A stretch of 64,000 nt of DNA from Streptomyces sp. ADI95-17 (GCF_003846175.1 NZ_ML123048.1:630962-694961), one strand, 5' to 3'. Positions 52,071-60,739 are shown, counted from the first letter of the stretch. Notes: generated by a model from the sequence alone, not told the origin. Numbers and translations: made by a program.

Positions 52071-52871
52071 TCAGCTCTGCGGCGGCGGCGCGCTCTTGAT
52101 CAGAGCGAATTCGGCCCCGTCCGGATCGGCGGCACCGGCGAACTTTCCCACACCTTCCATCTCCGTGGGTTCCAGGGTCAGCCGGCCGCCCAGCCGTTCC
52201 ACGTCCGCGGCCGCCTCGTCGCAGTCGTCCACCTCGAAATAGGGCAGCCAGTGCGGCCCGGCCGCTGCCCTCGCCGGCACCGTGTTCAGCGGTACGAAGC
52301 CGCCGAAGCCCGCTTCCTCGCCCCCGCCGCCGGTCCGGATCACCATGTAGGAACCGCCGCCCCCTGGGTACGGCGCCCGGACGCTCTCCCATCCGAAGAC
52401 CGCGCTGTAGAACGCGGCGGCCGCGGGCACGTCCGGGGTGTACAGCTCGGCCCAGCAGAGACTTCCGGGGACGCCCACGGCGCCCAGGCCCGGGTTCTCC
52501 CCGGGCTGCCAGATGCCGAAGAAGGCCCCTGCCCGGTCCTTGAATCCGGCCATCCTGCCGAAGTCCAGGACATCCATCGGCGCGAACGGTACGGTGCCGC
52601 CGGCCTGCTGGACCGCCTGCGCCGTGGCATCGGCGTCCGACGACCGGAAATACACCGACCAGGACGGCTCGCCCTGCTCCTCGGTGACTGTCATCGCGCC
52701 GCCGACCGTCCTCCCGTCCAGCGTGAACATTCCGTAGCCGCCGGTCTCCGGACCACCGGCCGCGTACTCCCAGCCGAAGAGGCCGGTGTAGAAGTCGACG
52801 GCCCCGTCGAGATCGGGTGTGCCCAGATCGGTCCAGTTGGGCGCTCCATCGACATAACGGGTGGTGAGCAT
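52071..52871 (-). CDS. two-domain VOC (glyoxalase-like) protein
   Basis: A 266-residue protein made of two vicinal-oxygen-chelate domains. The first (about 10-120) starts PNWTDLGTPDLDGAVDFYTG. The second (about 135-260) starts GSLCWAELYTPDVPAAAAFY. Both have the FYTGLFGWE or FYSAVFGWE motif after the first strand. It lies in the CFP30B-like group, of unknown substrate. ATG 52869-52871 has AAGGAG 6 nt upstream. The 359-bp gap to the next start holds a LacI-type operator and no gene. Confidence 0.88.
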   Translation of the reverse strand: MLTTRYVDGAPNWTDLGTPDLDGAVDFYTGLFGWEYAAGGPETGGYGMFTLDGRTVGGAMTVTEEQGEPSWSVYFRSSDADATAQAVQQAGGTVPFAPMDVLDFGRMAGFKDRAGAFFGIWQPGENPGLGAVGVPGSLCWAELYTPDVPAAAAFYSAVFGWESVRAPYPGGGGSYMVIRTGGGGEEAGFGGFVPLNTVPARAAAGPHWLPYFEVDDCDEAAADVERLGGRLTLEPTEMEGVGKFAGAADPDGAEFALIKSAPPPQS

Positions 52872-53076
52872 GGCCGGCTCCTTCGGCGGTGCCCGTGCCG
52901 TGCGGCACGGCGGTCCTTCCCGACGCTCCGAGTCTCGCACCGGGCAGCGGCCACCGCAGCCCGCGCGGCCGGTACGGCGGCCGACGAACGCGCCCCCCGG
53001 GCCGGGACCGGCCGATCCATGTCCGTGAGCGCGGCGGGACGGACTGGTCGGTGTTCGACATCGGCCGCAGTGATCG

Positions 53077-53090
53077 ATGAAACGTATCAT
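53077..53090. promoter_or_regulatory. LacI-type operator upstream of the second LacI regulator
   Basis: ATGAAACGTATCAT is a 14-bp palindrome with a central CG and one mismatched pair, the classic LacI-family shape. It lies about 140 bp upstream of the LacI gene start and suggests autoregulation. No other gene is seen in the 52872-53230 gap. Confidence 0.6.
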
Positions 53091-53230
53091 TGACCCTGTT
53101 CGAAGGTGTCTGTTCTCGTGCCCCTCCGGCGGCCACCAGAGGCTTCGTACCGGGGCTAAGGGTTGCGGATAAGGATTCACCGTCCAGGAGTCGGCCGGCC
53201 GCCGCGGCCCGGCCCGGGAGGTACGCAGCA

Positions 53231-54253
53231 GTGGTCAGCATCCGAGAGGTCGCCGAACTTGCGGGGGTCTCCGTGGGAACGGTGTCCAAGTACTTGAACA
53301 CGCCGCATCGTGTGGCTCCGGCGACCTCGGACCGGGTGCGCCGGGCGATCAAGGACCTCGGCTATGTCCGCAACGAGGCGGCGCGGCAGATGCGTACGGG
53401 GCGGAGCAACACCCTGGCCTTCGTCGCGCTGGAGCTCAGGAACCCGTTCTTCGGCGAGGTGGCGCACGCGGTGGAGCGGCGGGCCGCGGAGAACGGGCTC
53501 TTCCTCGTGCTGGCGAGCAGCGACGGCGATCCGGTGCGGGAGTCCCAGTACATCGACATGTTCGTGCAGCAGCGGGTGCACGGGCTGATTCTCGCGTCCG
53601 GGACCACCCGGCCGGAGGACTTCGAACTCCTGGCGGCACGCGGCATCCCCACCGTGCTGGTGGACGCCTACGCCCCGTCGGACCGCTTCTCGTCGGTCGC
53701 GGTGGACGACGCGCTCGGCACCCGGCGGGCCGTGATCCACCTGATCGAACAGGGGTGCCGGTCGATCGCCTTCGTCGGCGGGCCGGAGTCGGTCCGCCAG
53801 ATCGGTGAGCGGCTCGACGGCGCGCGGAAGGCCGTACGGGAGCACCCCGGTGTGACGCTGGAGGTGATTGCCACCGAGGAGCGCATCGTGACCGCCGGGC
53901 TGCACGTCGGGGAGGTCATCGCGGCGCGCCGCCCGGCCGAGCGGCCGGACGGCATCGTCGCGGCCAATGATTCGGTGGCCCTGGGCCTGATGCAGTCGCT
54001 CGGGAACCGGGCCGGGTTGCGCGTCCCCGCCGACATCGCGCTGGTCGGCTTCGACGACATGGAGTTCGCGGCCACCACGACGGTTCCGCTGACGACCGTG
54101 CGGCGGCCCCGCGACATCTTCGGGCGGACCGCCGTCGACCTGGTCCGGGACCAGGCCGAGGCCGGCGTTCCGCTGCCGGTCCGCACCATTGTGATCCAGC
54201 CGGAGCTCATCGTCAGGGAGAGTTCCCTGCGCCGCGGACGTCCGGGCGCGTAG
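53231..54253 (+). CDS. LacI family transcriptional regulator (orphaned by adjacent deletion)
   Basis: A 340-residue regulator with HTH SIREVAELAGVSVGTVSKYL and hinge helix GYVRNEAARQMRTGRSNTLA, followed by the sugar-binding sensor domain (GFDDMEFAATTTVPLTTV near the end). Start is a GTG (53231-53233) with GGGAGG 9 nt upstream. A LacI-type palindrome lies upstream. Directly downstream are fragments of two carbohydrate-degradation genes, so its former targets probably were those genes. Effector unknown. Confidence 0.92.
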   Translation: MVSIREVAELAGVSVGTVSKYLNTPHRVAPATSDRVRRAIKDLGYVRNEAARQMRTGRSNTLAFVALELRNPFFGEVAHAVERRAAENGLFLVLASSDGDPVRESQYIDMFVQQRVHGLILASGTTRPEDFELLAARGIPTVLVDAYAPSDRFSSVAVDDALGTRRAVIHLIEQGCRSIAFVGGPESVRQIGERLDGARKAVREHPGVTLEVIATEERIVTAGLHVGEVIAARRPAERPDGIVAANDSVALGLMQSLGNRAGLRVPADIALVGFDDMEFAATTTVPLTTVRRPRDIFGRTAVDLVRDQAEAGVPLPVRTIVIQPELIVRESSLRRGRPGA

Positions 54254-54262
54254 GGCGGTTCG

Positions 54263-54602
54263 TCACTCGGGGTGCACCCGGAGTTCGAAGTGCGCGGTGG
54301 CGCCGGTGTGGCGCAGGTCGAGGCTGTGGACGGTGGTGCCGGTCGCGTCCTGGCGTACGTGGGGGTAATGGTTCACCCGTGGCTGCCACGCGCTCGCGTC
54401 GTAGTGCAGCCGCAGGGCTGCGGTGTCGCCCTGGATCAGGGCTTCGCCCGGTGCGGTCGACTCGATCGGGGCGAAGGACATGAACCGCTCGGTGATGTCG
54501 AGCGGGGTCTGGGCCCCGAACTGGTCGCGAAGGGTGAGCACTCCGTCGGCGAAGGTGAACTCCCGGACGAGGGAGGTCAGTCCGGAGACGGGGTAGGCGG
54601 CG
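54263..54602 (-). pseudogene. C-terminal remnant of a polysaccharide-degradation protein (heparinase II/III-like, tentative)
   Basis: A minus-strand frame that stays open from about 54602 to its stop at 54263, with no start codon of its own that makes sense. The translation (YPVSGLTSLVREFTFADGVL, then PLDITERFMSFAPIESTAPG and a C-terminal beta-sandwich-like end) looks like the C-terminus of a heparinase II/III-like polysaccharide lyase; the family call is tentative. The rest of the gene would lie to the right, where rhamnosidase fragments now sit, so the 5' part has been deleted. Only 9 bp separate it from the LacI stop. Confidence 0.5.
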
Positions 54603-54605
54603 GAG

Positions 54606-55062
54606 CCCTGCTCACGGCCCCCGACGTCTGGGACAGCGGCACGGTCGCCTCCGACGCCTCGGTACTGGTCCCCTACGACGGCCCCGAACCGAGGCCGCGC
54701 ACCCGCCCTTCAACCACTACGCGTACGGCTCGGTGGGCGAGTGGATGTACGCGCGCATCGCCGGGATCGCGCCGGGCGGTCCCGGGTTCAAGCACCTGGT
54801 CGTCCGGCCCAGGCCCGGTGGCGGGGTGAACGAGGCGCAGGCCCGCTTCGACTCGCCGTACGGACCGGTCTCCACCGGCTGGAGCACCGCCTCGGGCACC
54901 TTCCGGCTGGAGGTCTCGCTGCCGGTCAACACCACCGCCGAGGTGTGGATTCCGGCATCCGCCGCGTCGCAGGTGGCCCACGGCTCGGCGCGGTTCCTGC
55001 GTCTGGAGGACGGCTGCGCGGTCTTCGCCGTCGGCTCCGGCACACATCGCTTCTCCGCCTGA
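54606..55062 (+). pseudogene. alpha-L-rhamnosidase remnant (N-terminal piece joined to C-terminal piece)
   Basis: Two pieces of an alpha-L-rhamnosidase in different frames. About 54606-54705 reads LLTAPDVWDSGTVASDASVL then VPYDGPEPRPRT, typical of the N-terminal domain. About 54690-55062 reads PPFNHYAYGSVGEWMY, then GPGFKHLVVRPRPGGG to the stop, the C-terminal domain. The catalytic domain, several hundred residues, is missing and the pieces are out of frame, so no functional enzyme is made. A hairpin follows the stop. Confidence 0.75.
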
Positions 55063-55078
55063 GCGACGCTCTGTCCAC

Positions 55079-55119
55079 GGCAGGGGCGGGGGCACTCCTC
55101 GGTGCTCCCCGCCCCTGCC
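55079..55119. terminator. 13-bp hairpin between the rhamnosidase remnant and the organosulfur operon end
   Basis: GGCAGGGGCGGGG (55079-55091) pairs exactly with 55107-55119; inside, GCAC and GTGC extend the stem past a one-base bulge. It lies between two converging stops. Confidence 0.75.
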
Positions 55120-55122
55120 CGG

Positions 55123-56196
55123 TCAGCGGGTGACGCCCAGCGCCGGAAGCACCGTCTCCGCCACCCGGTAGGCCTCCTCCAGCAACGGGTTGCCGGAGAG
55201 GATGAAGGTGTCGACGCCCAGCTCCTCGAACTCCTTGAGGCGCTGGACGACCTGGGCCGTCGAGCCGACGACCGCGGTGCCCGGCCCCGGCCGGAACAGG
55301 CTCATCCCCGGCCACATGTTGGGGTGCGTCTCCAGCTCCCGGGCGTGCGCCGGGACCTTGCCGCCGTGCTGGCGGAACTGGCGCTGCCACCCCACGCCGT
55401 CCTCCCCCGCCCGGTCGCCGAGCTGCCGGGCGTACGTCGCCCCGCTCGTCACATCGAGGAGCCGGTCGGCCGCCGCCCAGGCCTCGTCCTCGGTGTCCCG
55501 GACGATGAGGTGGAGCCGGAGCCCGATCCTGAGCGTGCGGCCGTACGCCGCGGCCCGTGCCCTGACCCGCTCCAGCTTCTCCTTGAGCAGGTGCGGGGGT
55601 TCGCCCCAGGTGAGGAAGACGTCGACGTGCTCGGCCGCCATCTCGATCCCGGGGGCGGACGAGCCGCCGAACCAGAGCGGGATGTGCGATTCCTGGACCG
55701 GCCGCAGCTCCCTGAAGGACGCGCCCGCGTTCTTCAGGTCGTAGAAGCGGCCCTTGTGGTCGAAGACCTCACCCGCCGTGAGCCGCTTCACGATCGACCA
55801 GTACTCGGCGCTCAGCTCGTACCGCTCGTCGTGCTCGACGTGGAGTCCGTACTCCTGGAGCGATTTGGTGGAGCCGTTGACGACGTTGAAGCGGAGCCGG
55901 CCGCCGAAGAGGTGGTCGAAGCTGAGTGCCATCTTGGCGAGCAGGGTGGGCGAGATCAGCCCGGGGTGGACGGCCAGCAGGGGCTTGAACGCGGTGCTGG
56001 TGGAGGTGGCCAGCGCGCTGCCGAGCGGCCACACGTCGTACAGGTCGGTGGCGAGCAGCGCACCGCTGTAGCCGAGGCGTTCGACCGTGCCGGCGAGCTG
56101 GGCGAGGTAGCCGAGGTCGACCGGGCGCCGGCCCTCGGGTTCCCAGGGGTAGGCGCCTTCGCGCGGGATGACGTACCAGAGGACTTCGGTCGCCAT
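55123..56196 (-). CDS. LLM-class FMN-dependent monooxygenase, SsuD-like
   Basis: A 357-residue flavin monooxygenase of the bacterial luciferase family, close to alkanesulfonate monooxygenase SsuD. It uses reduced FMN and oxygen to release sulfite from alkanesulfonates. Characteristic parts are WYVIPREGAYPWEPEGRRPV, FKPLLAVHPGLISPTLLAKM, GRLRFNVVNGSTKSLQEYGL, SHIPLWFGGSSAPGIEMAAE and an Arg-rich region near the C-terminus. ATG 56194-56196 lies 4 bp after the upstream gene; an in-frame start at 56244 is less likely. No flavin reductase gene is seen in the operon. It is the last gene of the operon. Confidence 0.88.
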   Translation of the reverse strand: MATEVLWYVIPREGAYPWEPEGRRPVDLGYLAQLAGTVERLGYSGALLATDLYDVWPLGSALATSTSTAFKPLLAVHPGLISPTLLAKMALSFDHLFGGRLRFNVVNGSTKSLQEYGLHVEHDERYELSAEYWSIVKRLTAGEVFDHKGRFYDLKNAGASFRELRPVQESHIPLWFGGSSAPGIEMAAEHVDVFLTWGEPPHLLKEKLERVRARAAAYGRTLRIGLRLHLIVRDTEDEAWAAADRLLDVTSGATYARQLGDRAGEDGVGWQRQFRQHGGKVPAHARELETHPNMWPGMSLFRPGPGTAVVGSTAQVVQRLKEFEELGVDTFILSGNPLLEEAYRVAETVLPALGVTR

Positions 56197-56200
56197 GTCG

Positions 56201-57106
56201 TCATACCGCCTTGTCCGCGCCGGAGCCGACACCCTCGCCGGCACCGGCGAGGGCGTGGGCCACGGTGACCGGGCGGTCGATGAAGCCGGTGCGGTGGAAG
56301 ATGTCGGCCGCTTCCTGTTGCTCCGCGACGAAGGCGTCGGTGACCGGCTCGATCCGCCACGGCAGGGTGCGCAGCGCGGTCTCCCAGTCGTCGGCGCTTC
56401 CGCCGAGGTCGGCGGCGGCGATCTCGGCCGCCCGGCGGGGATGGGCCGCCGCCCAGTCGTCGGCCCGCTGGAGGGCGCGGGTGAGCGCCTCGACGACCTC
56501 GGGGCGGCTCTCGGCCAGGTCGCGGCGTGCGAAGAAGACGGAGCGGTCGGTGATCACGTCGCCGGTGCGGATCAGGGTGCGCAGTCCGCCGGTGCGGCGG
56601 GCCGCGGCCAGTTGGGCGCCCTGGGCCACCCAGGCGGCGATGGCGCCGGTGCGCAGCAGTTCCTCGCTGTCGTCGGCGCTGCGGACGGCGGTGATGTCGT
56701 CGGCGTAGGAGAGCCCGGCGTCGTCGAGCGCCTTGGCGACGAGGTGGGTCTGCCAGGAGCCGATCGCGAGGTGGACGGTGGCGCCCTTGAGGTCGGCGAC
56801 CGTCCGTACGGGGCTGTCCTCGGGGACCAGGAGCGCGCCGTGTTCGGGGCGCGGGGCGGAGACGGCGGTGTAGACGATGTCGTGGCCGGCGGCCTGGGCG
56901 GTGACCGGCGGGGTGGAGCCGGTGCCGCCGAAGTCGATGACGCCGCGGCTGAGGAGTTCGCCGGTGCGGACGCCGTTGGTGTACGGGTGGAAGACGACGC
57001 TCTCGCCGAGCGGGGCCAGTTCCTCCTGGGCGAGGCCGAGCCGGGTGAGGTGGTACAGGTGGTAGAGGGACGGGTTGCTGCTGTGCACACCGATGGTGAT
57101 GGTCAT
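56201..57106 (-). CDS. SsuA/TauA-like substrate-binding-fold protein without signal peptide
   Basis: A 301-residue protein with the fold of sulfonate/nitrate-type binding proteins (SRGVIDFGGTGSTPPVTAQA, then DLKGATVHLAIGSWQTHLVA and DADDW-like end segments). It starts directly with the first strand (TITIGVHSSNPSLYHLYHLT), so it has neither a signal peptide nor a lipobox and must stay in the cytosol. It also lacks the Cys seen at the matching place in the DszB-like protein of this operon. It may be a cytosolic enzyme or a chaperone for the substrate. Its ATG adjoins the ATPase stop. Confidence 0.78.
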   Translation of the reverse strand: MTITIGVHSSNPSLYHLYHLTRLGLAQEELAPLGESVVFHPYTNGVRTGELLSRGVIDFGGTGSTPPVTAQAAGHDIVYTAVSAPRPEHGALLVPEDSPVRTVADLKGATVHLAIGSWQTHLVAKALDDAGLSYADDITAVRSADDSEELLRTGAIAAWVAQGAQLAAARRTGGLRTLIRTGDVITDRSVFFARRDLAESRPEVVEALTRALQRADDWAAAHPRRAAEIAAADLGGSADDWETALRTLPWRIEPVTDAFVAEQQEAADIFHRTGFIDRPVTVAHALAGAGEGVGSGADKAV

Positions 57107-57862
57107 TCAGATCACTCCGACTTCGGTACGTTCGGGGGCGGTTGAGGGCTGCGGGGTCGTCGCGACCCCGAGGTCGTCGAGGAGGCGTCGGCGCAGCGCT
57201 CCGAAGGCGGGGTCGCCGGGGTCGCGCGGCCGGTCGACGGTGACCGGTTCGTCGGTGACGAGCCGGCCGTCGCGCAGTACGGCGACCCGGTCGGCGAGCC
57301 GTACGGCCTCGTCCACGTCGTGGGTGACGAGGAGGACGGCGGGCCGGTGCTTCCGGCACAGCTCACCCACCAGGTCCTGCATCTTCAGCCGGGTCAGGGC
57401 GTCGAGTGCGGCGAACGGCTCGTCGAGCAGCAGCAGTTCGGGTTCGCGGACCAGGGCGCGGGCGAGGGCGACCCGCTGCGCCTCGCCGCCGGAGAGGGTG
57501 GCGGGCCAGGCGTCGGCGTGCCGTTCGAGACCGACCTCGGCCAGGGCCCGCAGCCCGTGCCCGGAGCGGCCGCGCGGCAGGGCCACCGTCACATTGGCGA
57601 GGACCTTCTTCGACGGTACGAGGCGGGGTTCCTGGAAGACGACGGTACGGGCCTCGGGGACGAGGACCTCTCCGCCGTCGGCTCCGTCGAGTGCGCCCAG
57701 GATGCGCAGCAGGGTCGTCTTGCCGCTGCCGCTCGCGCCGAGCAGGGCGACGAACTCGCCCCGTGCGATGTCGAGCCGGAGGCCGTCGAGCACGGCACGG
57801 TCGCCGAAGACGCGCCGCAGTTCCCTCACGCGTACGGCGGGCCGGGGGGCGGGGTCGGTCAT
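57107..57862 (-). CDS. sulfonate-type ABC transporter ATP-binding protein, SsuB-like
   Basis: A 251-residue ATPase with Walker A GASGSGKTT, signature LSGGEAQR, Walker B LLLLDEPF and the H-loop LLVTHDVDEA. The Q-loop is TVVFQEPRLVP. Size and order are as in SsuB/TauB of the nitrate/sulfonate/taurine family. ATG 57860-57862 overlaps the permease 3' end by 4 bp. It powers uptake with the neighbouring permease. Confidence 0.93.
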   Translation of the reverse strand: MTDPAPRPAVRVRELRRVFGDRAVLDGLRLDIARGEFVALLGASGSGKTTLLRILGALDGADGGEVLVPEARTVVFQEPRLVPSKKVLANVTVALPRGRSGHGLRALAEVGLERHADAWPATLSGGEAQRVALARALVREPELLLLDEPFAALDALTRLKMQDLVGELCRKHRPAVLLVTHDVDEAVRLADRVAVLRDGRLVTDEPVTVDRPRDPGDPAFGALRRRLLDDLGVATTPQPSTAPERTEVGVI

Positions 57863-58689
57863 CGGGTGGCTCCCTGTGTGGTGCGCCAGGGCATCAGTAC
57901 GCGTTCCAGCAGCCGTACGACCATGTCGGCGGTGAGTCCGAGCAGCCCGTAGACGAGGATGCAGACGGCGAGGATGTCGGTGCGGGCGTAGCTCTGTGCC
58001 TGGGACATCAGATATCCGATGCCGGCCGTGGCGTTGATCTCCTCGGCGGCGATCAGGGCGATGACGCTGAGGGTCATGGACAGCCGCAGCCCGGCGAGCA
58101 GGGACGGCAGGGCCCCGGGCAGGACGACTTCGCGTACGAGGGCGAAACGGCCCATGCCGAAGCTGCGCATGGCCTCGACGAGTTTGGGGTCGGTGTTGCG
58201 TACCCCGCTCGATGTCGACACGTACATCGGGAAGGTGGTGGCGACGGCGATCAGAAGGATCTTCGCGGTCTCGTTGATCCCGAACCAGACCATGAACAGG
58301 GGCACCAGGGAGAGGAACGGAATGGTGCGCAGGGTCTGGATGGAGGAGTCGAGGAGTTCGTCGCCGAGGCGGGTGAATCCGGTGGTGATGCCGAGGACGA
58401 GTCCGGCGGCGAGCCCGATGAGGAGGCCGAGTCCGGAGCGGGTGAGGGAGGTGGTGAGTGCGTCGGGCAGCTGCCCGTTGCCCCACAACTCCCCCACCGC
58501 GCGCAGCACTTCACCGGGCGATGCGAGTACGTCGGGGGTGAGGACTCCGGTGGCGGACGCCGCCCACCACAGGACGAGGAGGGCGATGGGGCCGAGTGCC
58601 CGGACGGTGGCGGAGTAGGTGCGGCCGCGGCCCCTGCGCCGTTGCGGGCGGGGCCGGACGAGGCCCTGGTGCGCGGTGGTCCCGCTCAT
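57859..58689 (-). CDS. sulfonate-type ABC transporter permease, SsuC-like
   Basis: A 276-residue inner-membrane permease. It has about six membrane segments after a basic N-terminus. The EAA loop is EAMRSFGMGRFALVREVVLP with GALPSLLAGLRLS following, the contact point with the ATPase. It overlaps the upstream binding-protein gene and the downstream ATPase gene by 4 bp each, so all three are translationally coupled. Confidence 0.92.
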   Translation of the reverse strand: MSGTTAHQGLVRPRPQRRRGRGRTYSATVRALGPIALLVLWWAASATGVLTPDVLASPGEVLRAVGELWGNGQLPDALTTSLTRSGLGLLIGLAAGLVLGITTGFTRLGDELLDSSIQTLRTIPFLSLVPLFMVWFGINETAKILLIAVATTFPMYVSTSSGVRNTDPKLVEAMRSFGMGRFALVREVVLPGALPSLLAGLRLSMTLSVIALIAAEEINATAGIGYLMSQAQSYARTDILAVCILVYGLLGLTADMVVRLLERVLMPWRTTQGATR

Positions 58690-59699
58690 TTCAGCTTCTC
58701 GATGTCGAGGAGGTGGGTGGCGACGTCGACCTTGTCCGGGGTGACCTTCTGCTCGGCGTAGAAGCCGGCGACGTCCTCGAAGCGTTCGATGTCCTGCGGT
58801 CCGATGGCATCGACCGTGCCGCCCTCGCGGGTGAACGCGGTCTGGACCTCCTTCGCCTTTCCGGTGACGGCGGTCGGCCCGACATCGGTGAAGACGTTCA
58901 GATACGCGGCCGGGTCCTGCTTCTCCTTGGCGCTGGCGTCGTGGAGGTACCGGTACAGCGCCTTGACGACCCCGGGGTGCTGCTCGGCGAAGCCGGTGCG
59001 TACGGCGTTGAGGCTGTAGTTGTCGGAGCCGATCGCGGCGCCGTCGGCGACGAAGTGCGCCTTGCCGCTGCCGATCTCGGCCACGGCGTACGTCGCCCAG
59101 ACCGCCCAGGCGTCGACCTTGCCCGCGTTGAACACGGCGGCCGTCTGGTCGGGCCGCAGATAGACCCGCTCGACCTTCTCGGCGGGGATGCCGGCCTTGG
59201 CGAGTGCCTTCAGGAGCAGGTATTCGCCGGTGCCGCCCTGGTTGACGGCGACCTTCTTGCCGACCAGGTCGGCGACCGATCCGATACCGGAGCCGTTCTT
59301 CACGAGGATGCCCTCGCCGGCCGCGTCCGGGTCGACGGCGGTGAAGAACTTGAAGCCGGGGCGCTGGGCGAGCGAGGTGATGCCGGAGGTGATGGAGCCG
59401 GTGGCGATGTCGAGCTGGTTGGCGTTCATCGCCTGGGCGGCCGGGGCGAAGGGTCCGGCGCTTCCGGTCCAGCGCACCTTGGCGCCGGCCTTCGCGAGCG
59501 CCTTGTCGAGGCTGCCGTCCTTCTTGCCGAGGGCGAGCACTCCGGAGTTGCCGGGGTCGGGGATGCGGATCTCGACCGTGCCCCCGGCGCCGGAGCCGCT
59601 GTCGGCCTCGGACGAGCCGCAGGCGGTGAGGGCGAGGAGTGCGGTGGCCGTGAGGAGCGCGGGGGCGGCGGCCGTGCGCAGTGGTCGGGGAAGGTTCAT
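58686..59699 (-). CDS. sulfonate-type ABC transporter substrate-binding lipoprotein, SsuA-like
   Basis: A 337-residue exported lipoprotein. The signal peptide ends in the lipobox LLALTAC with Cys27 as the lipidated residue. The mature part has KVAVNQGGTGEYLLLKALAK and KVDAWAVWATYAVAEIGSGK, matching aliphatic-sulfonate/taurine-type binding proteins. It captures the substrate for the downstream permease and ATPase. ATG 59697-59699. A 14-bp gap separates it from the DszB-like gene upstream. Confidence 0.92.
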   Translation of the reverse strand: MNLPRPLRTAAAPALLTATALLALTACGSSEADSGSGAGGTVEIRIPDPGNSGVLALGKKDGSLDKALAKAGAKVRWTGSAGPFAPAAQAMNANQLDIATGSITSGITSLAQRPGFKFFTAVDPDAAGEGILVKNGSGIGSVADLVGKKVAVNQGGTGEYLLLKALAKAGIPAEKVERVYLRPDQTAAVFNAGKVDAWAVWATYAVAEIGSGKAHFVADGAAIGSDNYSLNAVRTGFAEQHPGVVKALYRYLHDASAKEKQDPAAYLNVFTDVGPTAVTGKAKEVQTAFTREGGTVDAIGPQDIERFEDVAGFYAEQKVTPDKVDVATHLLDIEKLK

Positions 59700-59713
59700 G
59701 GTGTCGGGGGTCC

Positions 59714-60739
59714 TCACAACTCGGGGGCGAAGGCGCGGTGGGCGGGGCGGGAGGCGGCCAGTGCGGTGGCGCGGCGCAGCGGCTCGGGGTCGGCCCAGGC
59801 CGTGATGTCGACGGGTTCGGGCAGGAAGCCGTGGGCGCGCAGCCCGGCCTCCTGCTCGGCGAGCAGGCTCAGTCGGTCCGGGGAGAGACCGGGGTGGAGG
59901 GTGAGATGGGTGCCCGGCCGGTAGGCCCCGGTGACGCCCTCGGCGCCCGCGCCGGTCTCGGCGCCGAGGATCCGGTCGACCTCGGCGGGCTGTTCGGCGG
60001 CCCAGTCGGCGGCCCTGAGCAGGACGGCGAGGAAGCGGTCGACGAGGCCGGGGTGGTCGTCGAGGAGCTGTTGGTGGACGGTGATGGGGCGCGGGGTGCC
60101 GTTGTTGACGCGGAACCGGCGGTCGGCCAGTTCGTCGAGTTCGACGGCGACCTCCGCACCGGCCCGCCGGGCGGCCTCGACGGCCAGGGCGCCCTTCACG
60201 TACACGGCGTCGACGTCGCCGCGCCGCAGCGCCGCCAGCTCGGGACCCCACTGGTCCCGGTGTCCGGCGGCGGGCACGTCGACGAACGTGGCGTCGTCCG
60301 GCCCGAGTCCGGCGGTGGCGAGTGCGCCCTCGAAGCCGCGCAGGGCCATGGCCCGCCAGAAGTCGATGGCAATGTCGTGCACGGGTGCGGCGAGCCGCAG
60401 TCCGCGCAGTGCTTCGACGCCCCGGATCCCGGTGCCGGGACGGACCAGTACGGTCTGCCGCTCCTCGATCCAGGTGAGACCGATCAGCCGGGTCCGCTCC
60501 CCGCGTGAACGGGCCCACAGCGCGGGTACGTTGCCGCCTTCGCGGAACAGGCCCGGCAGGGCGTGGGTGTAGTGGGCGGCCCGGTCGACGCCGGGTGCGG
60601 CGTCCTGGAGGGACCGCACCTCGATTCCGTCGGGGGCGAACTCTTCGGTGAGCCACCGGCGGTCGGCGGCGATGCCGGTCGCGGTGGGTACGGGACAGCG
60701 GGTGAACCAGAGGGTCCGGGGCAGGACGGCATGCGTCAT
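59714..60739 (-). CDS. DszB-like sulfinate desulfinase candidate (binding-protein fold, cytosolic)
   Basis: A 341-residue protein of the binding-protein-like fold with no signal peptide. It resembles DszB, the 2'-hydroxybiphenyl-2-sulfinate desulfinase. The N-terminus TLWFTRCPVPTA matches the DszB stretch with its catalytic Cys. His56 (AAHYTH) and Arg66 (FREGGNVPAL) are 10 residues apart, exactly as His60 and Arg70 in DszB. Cys15 is therefore the likely nucleophile. It would release sulfite from a sulfinate made by a flavin monooxygenase. It is the first structural gene after the leader peptide. Substrate unknown; a simple cytosolic binding protein is the alternative. Confidence 0.72.
   Translation of the reverse strand: MTHAVLPRTLWFTRCPVPTATGIAADRRWLTEEFAPDGIEVRSLQDAAPGVDRAAHYTHALPGLFREGGNVPALWARSRGERTRLIGLTWIEERQTVLVRPGTGIRGVEALRGLRLAAPVHDIAIDFWRAMALRGFEGALATAGLGPDDATFVDVPAAGHRDQWGPELAALRRGDVDAVYVKGALAVEAARRAGAEVAVELDELADRRFRVNNGTPRPITVHQQLLDDHPGLVDRFLAVLLRAADWAAEQPAEVDRILGAETGAGAEGVTGAYRPGTHLTLHPGLSPDRLSLLAEQEAGLRAHGFLPEPVDITAWADPEPLRRATALAASRPAHRAFAPEL

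Noticed and set aside
54717-55095. minus-strand open frames opposite the rhamnosidase C-terminal fragment
   Set aside because: The plus-strand frame matches the rhamnosidase C-terminus to its stop; the opposite frames have no recognisable content.
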